A stretch of DNA of 44,893 nt, taken from contig JAEWOS010000023.1 of NCBI GenBank assembly GCA_023460855.1, positions 1 to 44,893 of the forward strand. The letters are read 5' to 3'. Under the pieces are notes generated by a model. It saw only the letters and a list, made by a program, of their open reading frames with translations, was not told the DNA's origin and made no database searches. The DNA comes from Bacteroidota bacterium. GTDB taxonomy: Bacteria; Bacteroidota; Bacteroidia; Flavobacteriales; Weeksellaceae. Below are positions 24,949 through 34,264 of the stretch, piece after piece. Every line of letters starts with the position of its first letter. Position 1 is the stretch's first letter. The position numbers and the translations under genes are program-made.

Positions 24949-26184
24949 ATGAGAACAATTTATTTTTGGGTATTAAGCTGTATGCTTTGCTCAATGCCTC
25001 TGCTTTACGGGCAGCAAACCGAACGTAGTCCTGAACTGCAGTCCATTCTGGATAAAATGGATTATCTGGGAAAACTTGATCCCGCAGGAAAAGATCCCTA
25101 TCACAAACTTAGCCCTGCAGAAAAACAAATATTCAGGGAATTTGAAAAGAAGAGAAACGAGGAAAGTCTTAAGAAGAATGGTGCGGCGAGCCAGATTAAT
25201 GCGAAACTGGTAACACGCGCATACGGAACAGATGTTCGCAATGGTGATTTTGGATGGGTGCCGTTGACACCGCCTCTTACCGAAACGGTAATCGCTCCTT
25301 TAACCGGAAGTTATTATTGTGATGATATGGCCGCAAACGGGAATCTGTATGCGGTTAACAATGACACGAAAAATCTTGTCACATTCAACAGCTCAGGGGT
25401 TCCTACGGTTGTAGGACCACTTGGTATAACAGCAGCAGAAAGTGCTAGTGGTTTATCCTGGAACTGGACGAACAATACCATGTATCTTATCACCACCAGC
25501 GGACCTGCGGGAGCAATTTTGAAAAAACTTTATACAGTTAATCTCAGCAACGGTACAGCGACCTACGTCGGTTCATTTGGTGGTCCTGCGGAACAGGCCA
25601 TCTGGTTGGAGATCGACAATACCGGAAATGCATATTACGCAGATATCACTTCGGACAGGCTATTTGGATTAGATCTTACAACTTTGGCTACGGTAGATAT
25701 TGGTCCCTTGGGAATTGCGATTTCCTTTGCGCAGGATGCAGATTTTAACCGTGAAACAAATGTGCTTTATATGGCAGCATATCGCGGTTCAGCAGTAGGC
25801 CAGGGACAGCTAGCTTCGGTTAATACATCAACAGGTGCTGCAACTGTAATTGGAGAATGGGTGCCGGCAACAGCAGGTGATACCGTAGAATTTGCAACTT
25901 TTACGCTTACTAATTCAATTCCTGGATCATTTTTGGCAACCGATGAGGTTGAGATGGCACAAACGTCAGTTTATCCGAATCCAACCACCGGCATTATTCA
26001 CATTGATTCTAAAGACCGAATCGAAAGTGCAGAAATTTATAATATGGAAGGCAGGCTGCTCAAGTCGGTTAAATTGAAAGGGAACCGTTCTGAAATCGAC
26101 ATCACAGAATTTGAAGATGGTGTATATCTTCTCCGGACAATGAATAACGGAAAGGGCGAAACCAGAAAAATTATTAAAAAGTAG
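24949..26184 (+). CDS. Secreted beta-propeller-like protein with T9SS type A sorting domain
   Basis: A 411-residue exported protein. The start is ATG 24949, which gives the signal peptide RTIYFWVLSCMLCSMPLLYG; the longer frame from TTG 24922 runs into the promoter. After a charged N-terminal region (about 22-80) comes a repetitive beta-rich domain (about 100-320) with units such as NLYAVNNDTKNLVTFN, TMYLITTSGPAGAILKKLYTVN and NVLYMAAYRGSAVGQG, typical of propeller-like repeats. The last 75 residues form the Por sorting domain, with VYPNPTTGIIHID and a basic end RKIIKK, which directs type IX secretion. Ligand and role are unknown. It is a single gene ended by a bidirectional terminator. Confidence 0.82.
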   Translation: MRTIYFWVLSCMLCSMPLLYGQQTERSPELQSILDKMDYLGKLDPAGKDPYHKLSPAEKQIFREFEKKRNEESLKKNGAASQINAKLVTRAYGTDVRNGDFGWVPLTPPLTETVIAPLTGSYYCDDMAANGNLYAVNNDTKNLVTFNSSGVPTVVGPLGITAAESASGLSWNWTNNTMYLITTSGPAGAILKKLYTVNLSNGTATYVGSFGGPAEQAIWLEIDNTGNAYYADITSDRLFGLDLTTLATVDIGPLGIAISFAQDADFNRETNVLYMAAYRGSAVGQGQLASVNTSTGAATVIGEWVPATAGDTVEFATFTLTNSIPGSFLATDEVEMAQTSVYPNPTTGIIHIDSKDRIESAEIYNMEGRLLKSVKLKGNRSEIDITEFEDGVYLLRTMNNGKGETRKIIKK

Positions 26185-26187
26185 ATC

Positions 26188-26224
26188 AAAAAATCGGGAA
26201 CTGTTTCAGCTCCCGATTTTTTTT
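26188..26224. terminator. Bidirectional intrinsic terminator
   Basis: Arms AAAAAATCGGGA and TCCCGATTTTTT pair around an inner CTG-TTT-CAG hairpin with one A/C mismatch, with T runs on both strands. It lies 4 bases after the T9SS gene and 20 bases after the end of the minus-strand SPOR gene. Confidence 0.85.
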
Positions 26225-26243
26225 ATTAAAATTTCCAACTGCG

Positions 26244-26777
26244 TTACTTTGCTTCTACGCAAAATACGCGGTACTGTACCGGAATCGCAGATTTGAAATA
26301 CTGTTTAATCTTGGCTAAATCGCCGGCAGCAGACTGTCTGCTGAAATAACTTCCTGCAAGAACTTTATAATTAGGTCTCAGGGAAGCATCAGTTTCTACT
26401 TTCAACTGTGGAAATCTTCTTCTGAAATACGCTTTTACCTCATTGGCTTCCGCATTGCTTTTTACTACAGCAACCTGAATTTTTATTCCGGAGATTCGCG
26501 GATTTTTGCGGCAAATCTCAGCGGTAGTTAACGGTCTGTTTGCTACGAGTACTTTTTTCGGAGCGGTGGAGCCGCTTGTTGTGCTGCGGCCGGTGGTCGA
26601 AGTTGTTCTCGTGCAGCTTTCCTCCAGTGCACTCAGAGCATCATCTACACGGCTGTCCATTGCGAATGTTAATTCGGTACCGGCAAGTGTATCTGTCTTT
26701 ATTACTTCCTGTTGCGCCTGCATTGTAACAGAGAAGCTAAGTGCGGCAGCGGCGAAAAAGAACTTGAAAATTTTCAT
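26244..26777 (-). CDS. Exported SPOR domain-containing protein
   Basis: A 177-residue periplasmic protein with signal peptide KIFKFFFAAAALSFSVTMQA. Residues 25-65 are polar and include a Thr/Ser-rich linker (TRTTSTTGRSTTSGSTAP). Residues about 95-175 form a SPOR domain: GIKIQVAVVKSNAEANEVKAYF and PNYKVLAGSYFSRQSAAGDLAKI are its two beta-alpha units. SPOR domains bind denuded peptidoglycan glycans and often recruit proteins to the division septum. No catalytic domain is attached. Two cysteines (about 54 and 88) and one at 174 may form a disulfide. It has its own well-formed promoter at 26793-26823. Confidence 0.85.
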   Translation of the reverse strand: MKIFKFFFAAAALSFSVTMQAQQEVIKTDTLAGTELTFAMDSRVDDALSALEESCTRTTSTTGRSTTSGSTAPKKVLVANRPLTTAEICRKNPRISGIKIQVAVVKSNAEANEVKAYFRRRFPQLKVETDASLRPNYKVLAGSYFSRQSAAGDLAKIKQYFKSAIPVQYRVFCVEAK

Positions 26778-26792
26778 TAAAATTTATTTGGG

Positions 26793-26823
26793 CAAAAATA
26801 ATAATAATAAAAATTATTCCAAA
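26793..26823 (-). promoter_or_regulatory. Consensus promoter of the SPOR gene
   Basis: On the minus strand TTTG (26820-26823) and TATTTTTG (26793-26800) are separated by exactly 19 bases, which is the Bacteroidota sigma-A consensus arrangement. The start codon follows 15 bases later. Confidence 0.75.
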
Positions 26824-26905
26824 GTCGGTTATTTAGACGAATTCTAAATTGGCGCAAATATGATATACAACAGCCCCGTGCGCTGTTAATTTTTGTTAAA
26901 TGTCT

Positions 26906-26913
26906 TATTTTTG
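26906..26913 (+). promoter_or_regulatory. Putative -7 element of the act operon
   Basis: TATTTTTG is an exact TAnnTTTG match 56 bases before actA. No TTTG is present at the usual spacing upstream, so other control may operate. Confidence 0.5.
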
Positions 26914-26969
26914 CGGAACTGAATGAATTCTCACAATTCTCAAATTATTACTAACAAAGTATTACATAG

Positions 26970-28316
26970 ATGATTAGTTGGAAAAAGCATTGCAAAAACG
27001 GGTTGCTTGCACTTGGTCTTTTGCTGTCAACCGGAATCTCAGTCTACGGACAGGGCGATGCGAAAAACGGTGAAAAACTCTTCAAGGCAAACTGTACGGC
27101 ATGTCACACGCTGGACAAGCAGTTGGTCGGTCCTGCTCTTGGCGGAGTGGTTGAAAGGCTGAAAACTGAGCAAAACCTTGATGAAACCTGGCTTCACAGC
27201 TGGATCAAGGATAATAAAGCCTTGAGAGAATCCGGAGATAAGTATGCTAATGAGATTTATGAGCAGTTCAATAAATCTGAAATGCTTCCATTCCCGAATT
27301 TATCGGATCAGGACATTACAGATATTTTGGAGTACACGACCAATCCTCCTGCTCCGGAACCTGTAGTAGCTGCTAATCCTGCTGCATCGGCAGAAGCAGA
27401 CAGAGATAGCCGCAACAACAGCAATATTCTTCTTGTTTCTTTGCTTGCGATCGGAGGACTTCTTGTTTGGCTTCTCTTCAAACTCCGCGAACTTGTTAAA
27501 CTCCAGCAGTCAGAAGAACTGGCCGGGCTTAACGCAACAAGAATCAGATCTTTCGGTGAACTTTACGAGAAATACAGCGTTGCAGGAAAAGTAATTCTTG
27601 GAATTCTGGCACTGCTCGCGTTCTACGGAATCTGGAACTGGCTGATGTGGATCGGTGTTTACAAAGGCTACAAGCCGGATCAGCCGATATATTTCTCTCA
27701 CAAAATCCACGCGGGCGAAAACAAAATCGATTGTCAGGTTTGCCACTCCTCAGCAAAATATGGTAAGGTTTCCGAAATTCCTTCAATGAATGTTTGTATG
27801 AACTGTCACAGAACAATTTCCGAATACAATGGTACTTATCTGGAGCCAGGAAAAGACAAGGCTTTCTATGATGGGGAAATTCAGAAAATCTATCAGCACG
27901 TTGGCTGGGATGCTTCTACACAGTCCTATACCGGTAAAACAGAACCTGTTGAATGGGTGAGAATTCACAATATGCCGGATTTCGTTTACTTCAATCACTC
28001 ACAACACGTGGTTGCCGGCGAACAGGCAATTATTAATGGTCACAACAAGAAAAATCCGGATAACAAAATCGATGTAGTCTGCAAAGCCTGTCACGGTAAG
28101 GTAGATACGATGAATGTTGTTCAGATGGCTAACGACTTCACAATGGGATGGTGTATTGACTGTCACAGAACTACAGAAGTGGATATGAACAACGGATATA
28201 ATAAAGAGTACTTTAAAGGCCTGCACGAAAAGCTGAAAAAACAGTATCCTAAGAAAGAAGGAAAAATTACGGTAGATGCGATCGGCGGTTTAGAGTGTGG
28301 TAAGTGTCATTATTAA
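26970..28316 (+). CDS. actA: Alternative complex III multiheme cytochrome c subunit ActA
   Basis: A 448-residue membrane-anchored multiheme cytochrome c of the quinol:cytochrome c oxidoreductase ACIII, where hemes carry electrons from quinol oxidation towards cytochrome c or the terminal oxidase. There is a signal peptide (about 1-28, ending VYG). An N-terminal monoheme domain has CTACH at 42-46. Two membrane segments follow (about 151-168 and 205-231). The C-terminal multiheme part has CQVCH 255-259, CMNCH 276-280, CKACH 371-375, CIDCH 395-399 and CGKCH 443-447, giving six CxxCH motifs in all. It is the first gene of an operon with actBCDEF (gaps 22, 18, overlap, 1, 11 bases). Confidence 0.94.
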   Translation: MISWKKHCKNGLLALGLLLSTGISVYGQGDAKNGEKLFKANCTACHTLDKQLVGPALGGVVERLKTEQNLDETWLHSWIKDNKALRESGDKYANEIYEQFNKSEMLPFPNLSDQDITDILEYTTNPPAPEPVVAANPAASAEADRDSRNNSNILLVSLLAIGGLLVWLLFKLRELVKLQQSEELAGLNATRIRSFGELYEKYSVAGKVILGILALLAFYGIWNWLMWIGVYKGYKPDQPIYFSHKIHAGENKIDCQVCHSSAKYGKVSEIPSMNVCMNCHRTISEYNGTYLEPGKDKAFYDGEIQKIYQHVGWDASTQSYTGKTEPVEWVRIHNMPDFVYFNHSQHVVAGEQAIINGHNKKNPDNKIDVVCKACHGKVDTMNVVQMANDFTMGWCIDCHRTTEVDMNNGYNKEYFKGLHEKLKKQYPKKEGKITVDAIGGLECGKCHY

Positions 28317-28338
28317 TAACTAAAAATTAGAAGTATAA

Positions 28339-31300
28339 ATGGCTTCAAACAAAATACAATTCAGAAGTATTCATGAGCTGAAGGATCCGCAACTGAACGG
28401 TGAGCTTGCAAAAAAGGAATTCCAGAACGAACTTCCGGTTGATGAGTTTTTAAGTGACAAGAAGTTGAGCGAAAATAACGGAACTTCCCGCAGGGATTTC
28501 CTGAAACTCCTTGGTTTCTCCACTGCAGCGGTTACCCTGGCAGCCTGTGAAGCACCGGTGATCAAAACGATTCCGTACATCACAAAACCTCACAGCATTA
28601 TTCCCGGTGTACCTAATTTCTATGCATCATCGTTTTTCGACGGTTTCGATTTCGCCAGTGTGCTTGTAAAAACAAGAGAAGGTAGACCGATCAAAATTGA
28701 ACCGAATCCTGCAGCAGGAAATTTAGGGAAAACCAGTGCCAGAGCACAGGCAAGTATTCTTTCCCTTTACGATAACGATAAAGTAAAACAGCCAAAACTT
28801 GCAGGTAAAGACGAGACTTTTGATAAAGTGGACGATTTCGTGCTGAAAGCGCTGACTGATGCTCAGAATGGCGGACAGCGTATCGTATTGCTTTCTCATT
28901 CCTATCCTTCACCTACATTCAAACAGGTTTTTGCTGATTTCAAGGCAAAATATCCGGCAGCAGAACTTGTAACTTACGATGCTTATCCTTATGCTGCGGC
29001 TCTGGATGCTGCTCAGGAAGTTTACGGGCAAAGAGCGCTTCCGGTTTACGATCTTACCAATACACAACTCGTTGTTTCATTTAACGCTGATTTCCTTGGA
29101 GATTACAACGGTGGCGGACTTGAAACTTCTTATGCTGCGGCGAGAGTTCCGGGTGCAAATATGATGAGACATATTCAGGTTGAATCTAATATGTCGCTAA
29201 CCGGAGCAAACTCAGATCAGCGTATCGCTCTGAAACCAAGTGCAGTTAACAAAACACTTGTTGAAGTTTACAACGGTTTGAACGGGGGCGGAACAACAGA
29301 CAAAGTTACCGCTGATATCGTAAGACAGCTTCAGGAAAAAGGCTCCAACGCAGTAGTTTTCGCAGATGGTTCCAAAGCGGCAATCGTCCTGTCTCATATG
29401 ATTAACAGAAGCCTGGGTTCTTCTGCGGTAACCGGTAGAAAAAACCTGCTGAAGGAATTCAACGGAGCGCGTTACCAGGAATTCTTAGGATGGCTGAACG
29501 GCGGACAGATCGGAACACTGATTGTAAACAATGTGAACCCGATTTATTCTTCAAATCAGGGAGCAGCAATTCAGACAGCATTATCGAAAGTGCCAAATGT
29601 AATTGCGATCGCCGACAAGAAGAATGAAATTTATAAACTTGCGAAAGCTGTAATTCCTGTTGCAAACTGGCTGGAAAGCTGGGGAGATATTACTCCGGAA
29701 ACAGGTGTGTATGCATTGATGCAGCCGGCCATTCAGAAAATTTACAAATCAAGACAAATCGAAGAATCGCTGCTTGTATGGACGAATGGAAAAAACAACG
29801 CAAGAAACAATTACTACGAATATCTGAAGGCAAACGCAGCTTCCATGCTGGGCGGAACTTCATTTAACCAGGCTCTTTATAACGGTCTGAATCCTGCACA
29901 GGGACGGGAAACAAGAGTTTCAGAAACAAATTCTGACGCACCTGCTTCTTCGGTTTCTTCCAATGCAGTAACTGCAGCAGCAATTCCGGCGGCAACGGTT
30001 TCAACAGCAGCAACGGTTCAGACTCCTGCTCCTGCAGCAACTCCAACACCTGCGCCAACTACGGTTGCTACTGGTGCAACAGGAGGAGGCGCAGCACAGG
30101 CAGTCAGCGAATTGTCGGCATTCACAGCATCCGATCTGGAACTCGTACTTTATACGAAAACTTCAATGGGAGACGGAACCCAGGCAAACAACCCTTGGTT
30201 GCAGGAACTTCCGGATCCGATTACGAGAATGTCATGGGACAATTACCTGACTATTTCTCCTGCCGATGCAGAAAGGCTGAATATCGAAAACGATCTGAAC
30301 GCCCGTATGCAGTTGAACGGCTCTAAAGTGAATATTACAGCAAACGGCGTTACGCTGGAAAATGTACCTGTTTTAATTCAGCCGGGACAGGCAGACGGTT
30401 CTGTGGGACTTGCTCTTGGTTACGGAAAGAAAAATTCGGGAACGGTTGCGGACACGGGCGTTAATGCATATGCATTCTTCGATGGAAACAATACGGTGAT
30501 CTCCAATGTAAAAATTGAGAAGACTGGTGATTGGCATGAATTTGCGGGAATCCAGCTGCAGAACACTTTGATGGGACGTTACGAAATTGCCCGCGAGGTT
30601 TCACTTGATAAATTCATCAATGTTCCTTTTGATGACAAACAGCACGGCTGGAACAAACCACTGGAATATCATACCTATAACGGATCTCAACCTGCAGGAA
30701 AAATATCTCTTTGGGATGAATTCGACGATACAGACGGACCGCACTTCAACCTTTCTGTTGACCTGAACAGTTGTACCGGCTGTGGTGCGTGTATTATTGC
30801 ATGTCAGGCAGAAAACAATGTTCCTGTTGTTGGTAAAGAAGAGGTTCGTATGTCCAGGGATATGTACTGGCTGAGAATCGACCGATATTATTCAGCGGTA
30901 AGAAGACTTGAGCCCGCAGAAGCTGTAGCAGAAGGACTGGATGTTCCGGATATGTACGGAAATCATCTTACAGGTAAAGAAGGAGCACTTTCAACAGTTG
31001 CAAAAAATCCGGATGTGATCTTCCAGCCGGTGATGTGTCAGCACTGTAACCACGCACCTTGCGAAACAGTTTGTCCTGTAGCGGCTACTTCTCACGGAAA
31101 ACAGGGCCAAAACCAAATGGCTTACAACAGATGTATCGGTACAAGATACTGCGCCAATAACTGTCCTTATAAAGTAAGAAGATTCAACTGGTTTACCTAT
31201 AATCTGAACGATAAGTTCGATTTCAACATGAATAATGATTTGGGAAGAATGGTTCTGAATCCGGATGTTGTTGTTAGAACGAGAGGGGTAATGGAAAAAT

Positions 31301-31569
31301 GCTCTATGTGTATCCAGATGACTCAGAATACAATTTTGGAAGCTAAGAAAGAAGGAAGAATGGTTCAAGATGGAGAATTCCAGACAGCATGTTCCAAAGC
31401 ATGTTCTACCGGAGCACTTCAGTTTGGTGATATGAATAATAAGGATTCTGAAGTACGTAAGCTTTACGCAAGTAACAGAAGATATACCCTTCTGGAAGAA
31501 ATCGGAACGAAGCCTAACGTATTTTATCACGCAAAAGTGAGAAACAGAGCAGAAGAAAACGAAGTTTAA
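28339..31569 (+). CDS. actB: Alternative complex III molybdopterin-like/iron-sulfur subunit ActB
   Basis: A 1076-residue fusion of a molybdopterin-oxidoreductase-like domain, without a known Mo cofactor in ACIII, and a four-cluster ferredoxin domain. An extended N-terminus precedes the Tat motif SRRDFLKLLGF (RR at 51-52) and a lipobox ending at C70 (TLAAC), so it is a Tat-exported lipoprotein. The ferredoxin part begins at about 805: CTGCGACIIAC (C812, 815, 818, 822), CQHCNHAPCETVC (C900, 903, 908, 912), CIGTRYCANNC, and CSMC...CSKAC complete four clusters. It relays electrons within ACIII to ActA. Residues about 528-590 are an Ala/Thr/Pro-rich low-complexity linker between the two domains that is not expected in the fold. 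Confidence 0.95.
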   Translation: MASNKIQFRSIHELKDPQLNGELAKKEFQNELPVDEFLSDKKLSENNGTSRRDFLKLLGFSTAAVTLAACEAPVIKTIPYITKPHSIIPGVPNFYASSFFDGFDFASVLVKTREGRPIKIEPNPAAGNLGKTSARAQASILSLYDNDKVKQPKLAGKDETFDKVDDFVLKALTDAQNGGQRIVLLSHSYPSPTFKQVFADFKAKYPAAELVTYDAYPYAAALDAAQEVYGQRALPVYDLTNTQLVVSFNADFLGDYNGGGLETSYAAARVPGANMMRHIQVESNMSLTGANSDQRIALKPSAVNKTLVEVYNGLNGGGTTDKVTADIVRQLQEKGSNAVVFADGSKAAIVLSHMINRSLGSSAVTGRKNLLKEFNGARYQEFLGWLNGGQIGTLIVNNVNPIYSSNQGAAIQTALSKVPNVIAIADKKNEIYKLAKAVIPVANWLESWGDITPETGVYALMQPAIQKIYKSRQIEESLLVWTNGKNNARNNYYEYLKANAASMLGGTSFNQALYNGLNPAQGRETRVSETNSDAPASSVSSNAVTAAAIPAATVSTAATVQTPAPAATPTPAPTTVATGATGGGAAQAVSELSAFTASDLELVLYTKTSMGDGTQANNPWLQELPDPITRMSWDNYLTISPADAERLNIENDLNARMQLNGSKVNITANGVTLENVPVLIQPGQADGSVGLALGYGKKNSGTVADTGVNAYAFFDGNNTVISNVKIEKTGDWHEFAGIQLQNTLMGRYEIAREVSLDKFINVPFDDKQHGWNKPLEYHTYNGSQPAGKISLWDEFDDTDGPHFNLSVDLNSCTGCGACIIACQAENNVPVVGKEEVRMSRDMYWLRIDRYYSAVRRLEPAEAVAEGLDVPDMYGNHLTGKEGALSTVAKNPDVIFQPVMCQHCNHAPCETVCPVAATSHGKQGQNQMAYNRCIGTRYCANNCPYKVRRFNWFTYNLNDKFDFNMNNDLGRMVLNPDVVVRTRGVMEKCSMCIQMTQNTILEAKKEGRMVQDGEFQTACSKACSTGALQFGDMNNKDSEVRKLYASNRRYTLLEEIGTKPNVFYHAKVRNRAEENEV

Positions 31570-31587
31570 ATAATAATAAGGTAAAAA

Positions 31588-32982
31588 ATGTCACATTACG
31601 AAGCTCCGATTAGGGAACCTTTAATTATTGGTCACAAAACTTATCACGATATCACAGAAGATATCGCGAAACCTATCGAGGAAAGAGCAGGAAAACTGTG
31701 GTGGATTTCTTTCTACGCAGCGCTGGTTCTTTTCATCTATGGTTTTGGCTGCATCGCTTACACTATCGGTACCGGTATTGGAGCGTGGGGTCTTAACCGT
31801 ACCGTAAACTGGGGTTGGGATATTACCAACTTCGTTTGGTGGGTAGGTATCGGTCACGCAGGAACCTTGATTTCTGCAGTACTATTATTATTTAGACAGC
31901 GCTGGAGAATGTCTGTAAACCGTTCTGCAGAAGCGATGACCATCTTTGCAGTTGTACAGGCCGCAATTTTCCCGGTAATTCACATGGGTAGAGTTTGGGT
32001 AGGATACTGGGTTTTCCCGATTCCTAACCAGTTCGGTTCTCTTTGGACCAACTTTAACTCTCCGCTATTCTGGGACGTATTTGCAATCTCCACGTATTTC
32101 TCTGTATCTACCGTATTCTGGTTTATGGGGCTGATTCCGGATTTTGCGATGATCCGCGACCGTGCAAAAACTCCATGGACAAAAAAGATTTATACATTCC
32201 TGGCATTTGGCTGGGGCGGAAAAGCAAAACACTGGCAAAGGTTTGAGGAACTTTCCCTCGTACTTGCAGGTTTGGCTACACCGCTTGTATTCTCGGTACA
32301 CACCACTGTATCCTTTGACTTTGCTACGTCAGTTATCAAAGGATGGCACTCCACCATTTATCCGCCATACTTTGTGGCAGGTGCGATCTTTTCAGGATTT
32401 GCGATGGTACAGACGCTTCTTCTGGTTGCAAGAAAAGTATGTAACCTGGAAGATTATATCACGATGTACCACATTGAAATCATGAATATCGTAATCATCG
32501 TAACAGGTGGTATGGTAACTGTGGCTTACGCCTGTGAATATTTTATCGCATGGTACAGCGGAAGCCGTTATGAAGACTTCGCATATCTTACGCACGGTGC
32601 GGCAACCGGTCCTTACTGGTGGGCATTCTACGCTCTGATTTTCTGTAACCTGGTTTTCCCTGCATTATTCTGGTTCAAGAAAATCCGCACAAATATTATT
32701 GCAACATTTATTCTGGCACTTATTATCAATATCGGTATGTGGTTTGAGCGTTTCGACATCATCGTAATTAACCTTTCCAGAGATTACCTTCCTGGATCGT
32801 GGACGATGTTTAAGCCAACCATCATCGACGTTGGTGTGTATTTAGGTACGATCGGATTTTTCTCCGTACTGTTCCTGCTCTATGCCAGAACGTTCCCTGT
32901 AATTGCACAGGCCGAACTGAAGTCTATTTTGAAAATTTCCGGTGAAACTTATAAAGCAAAAGAAGGAGATGAGCACCACTAA
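31588..32982 (+). CDS. actC: Alternative complex III NrfD-family membrane subunit ActC
   Basis: A 464-residue polytopic membrane protein of the NrfD/PsrC family, with about ten membrane helices. It is one of two related quinone-module subunits of ACIII (with ActF) and is the probable site of menaquinol oxidation. Typical family stretches are WWVGIGHAGTLISAVLLLFRQ and EAMTIFAVVQAAIFPVIHMGR. Its C-terminal 14 bases overlap the start of actD, so the two are translationally coupled. Confidence 0.95.
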   Translation: MSHYEAPIREPLIIGHKTYHDITEDIAKPIEERAGKLWWISFYAALVLFIYGFGCIAYTIGTGIGAWGLNRTVNWGWDITNFVWWVGIGHAGTLISAVLLLFRQRWRMSVNRSAEAMTIFAVVQAAIFPVIHMGRVWVGYWVFPIPNQFGSLWTNFNSPLFWDVFAISTYFSVSTVFWFMGLIPDFAMIRDRAKTPWTKKIYTFLAFGWGGKAKHWQRFEELSLVLAGLATPLVFSVHTTVSFDFATSVIKGWHSTIYPPYFVAGAIFSGFAMVQTLLLVARKVCNLEDYITMYHIEIMNIVIIVTGGMVTVAYACEYFIAWYSGSRYEDFAYLTHGAATGPYWWAFYALIFCNLVFPALFWFKKIRTNIIATFILALIINIGMWFERFDIIVINLSRDYLPGSWTMFKPTIIDVGVYLGTIGFFSVLFLLYARTFPVIAQAELKSILKISGETYKAKEGDEHH

Positions 32983-33490
32983 AATAATTTACGGAGTTTA
33001 CGCCGATGATGATGAACTGATGAACGGCGTTCGTGCATTCCGCGAAAAAGGAATCGAAATTAACGAAGTTTACACCCCGTTTCCGGTTCACGGACTGGAT
33101 AAAGCTTTAGGTTTAAGAAAAACGAGGATTTCGGACGCTGCATTTTTATACGCAGTTTACGGACTCACTGTTGCCATACTGATTTCATGGTATGCCATGA
33201 ACCACGACTGGCCGCAGAATATTGGTGGTAAACCTTCATTTACCTGGTGGGAAAATATGCCGGCGGATGTTGTTCCGATGTTTGAGCTTACGGTTTTCTG
33301 CGCAGCACACATGATGTCGCTTACTTTCCTGATCAGAAATAAAATGTATCCTCTTGCACCGCCACAAAATCCGGATCCAAGAACTACGGACGATAAGTTT
33401 ATGATTGAATTTGTTTCCGGCGATGTAGATGCTATCAAACAAATCCTTGTTGATACCGGTGTTGAAGAAATAACCGTTAAAGATGCTTAA
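32969..33490 (+). CDS. actD: Alternative complex III subunit ActD (DUF3341)
   Basis: A 173-residue DUF3341 protein with two membrane helices (about 55-75 and 97-117), the membrane-anchored ACIII subunit without cofactors. The start is ATG 32969 (MSTTKIIYGVYADD), preceded by AGAAGGAG, one of the few strong Shine-Dalgarno sequences here; the frame open further upstream lies inside actC. The N-terminal soluble domain (1-50) has YADDDELMNGVRAFREKGIEINEVYTPFPVHGLDKALGL. It overlaps the end of actC by 14 bases, and its stop lies one base before actE. Confidence 0.93.
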   Translation: MSTTKIIYGVYADDDELMNGVRAFREKGIEINEVYTPFPVHGLDKALGLRKTRISDAAFLYAVYGLTVAILISWYAMNHDWPQNIGGKPSFTWWENMPADVVPMFELTVFCAAHMMSLTFLIRNKMYPLAPPQNPDPRTTDDKFMIEFVSGDVDAIKQILVDTGVEEITVKDA

Positions 33491-33491
33491 A

Positions 33492-34253
33492 ATGAAGAGA
33501 AATATTTTTAAAATAGCAGCAGTCTTGGGTTTTGCAACATTATCGTTGAATTCCTGCGGCCCGGGCGACAATCCGCCGTTGGTATATTTTCCTGATATGT
33601 ATTTTCCTGTGGCTTATGACCCTTTAATGAAAGCGGAAGATGCCTACTCTGATCACGAAAATGAGATTCCGGCATTTGTAGGTAATAACGGCGCTACAGG
33701 TTTAGGACCGGTTGACGGAACAGTGGCACAGAATGTTGATGGAGTGATGGAAGCCAATTATGGAAAAGCGATGACTCCGGATGAATATAATGCAGGCTAC
33801 GAAGCATCAAAAGGAATCACCAGCTCTCCGTTAAAGGCAGAAAACCTGGAGAAAGATCTGGAAAGAGGAAAAGTGATGTATGACAGAACCTGTGCGGTTT
33901 GTCACGGAACTTCAGGTGATGGTCAGGGTCAGATTGTAGCGAGCGGTGCTTATTCCGGGGTTCCTAATTATACAGATCGTGTAATTTCAGTAGGTTCTGT
34001 GCATTATGTGCTTACACATGGCCGTAACGCGATGGGATCTTATGCAGGGCAACTTAGTCCCGGCGATCGCTGGAGAGTTTCGATGTATGTAATGAATGCT
34101 TTTAAAGGCGGTGCGGGAGCAACGACAGCAGCGGCTGCAACAACCGGAACAGCAACTACTACTGCGGCGGAAACTCCGGCTGCGGGAACTGAACAGACTA
34201 CAACCACAGCCGATGCAGCGGCTACCACAGCTGCAGGGACAACAAATAATTAA
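33492..34253 (+). CDS. actE: Alternative complex III monoheme cytochrome c lipoprotein ActE
   Basis: A 253-residue exported lipoprotein with one heme, the probable electron exit of ACIII. The lipobox ends at C22 in LSLNSCG, after a short basic N-terminus and hydrophobic segment. The heme site is CAVCH at 134-138 (YDRTCAVCHGTSGDGQG), and the distal Met is probably in RNAMGSY. The start is ATG 33492; an in-frame ATG three codons upstream at 33483 overlaps the actD stop and gives a less usual lipoprotein N-terminus. The last 50 residues are almost only Ala, Thr and Gly (low complexity). Confidence 0.93.
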   Translation: MKRNIFKIAAVLGFATLSLNSCGPGDNPPLVYFPDMYFPVAYDPLMKAEDAYSDHENEIPAFVGNNGATGLGPVDGTVAQNVDGVMEANYGKAMTPDEYNAGYEASKGITSSPLKAENLEKDLERGKVMYDRTCAVCHGTSGDGQGQIVASGAYSGVPNYTDRVISVGSVHYVLTHGRNAMGSYAGQLSPGDRWRVSMYVMNAFKGGAGATTAAAATTGTATTTAAETPAAGTEQTTTTADAAATTAAGTTNN

Positions 34254-34264
34254 AAGACGTAAAA

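Noticed and set aside
30991..31530. 179-codon open frame on the minus strand inside actB
   Set aside because: It is antisense to the iron-sulfur domain, whose cysteine motifs are certain; its translation shows no domain pattern.
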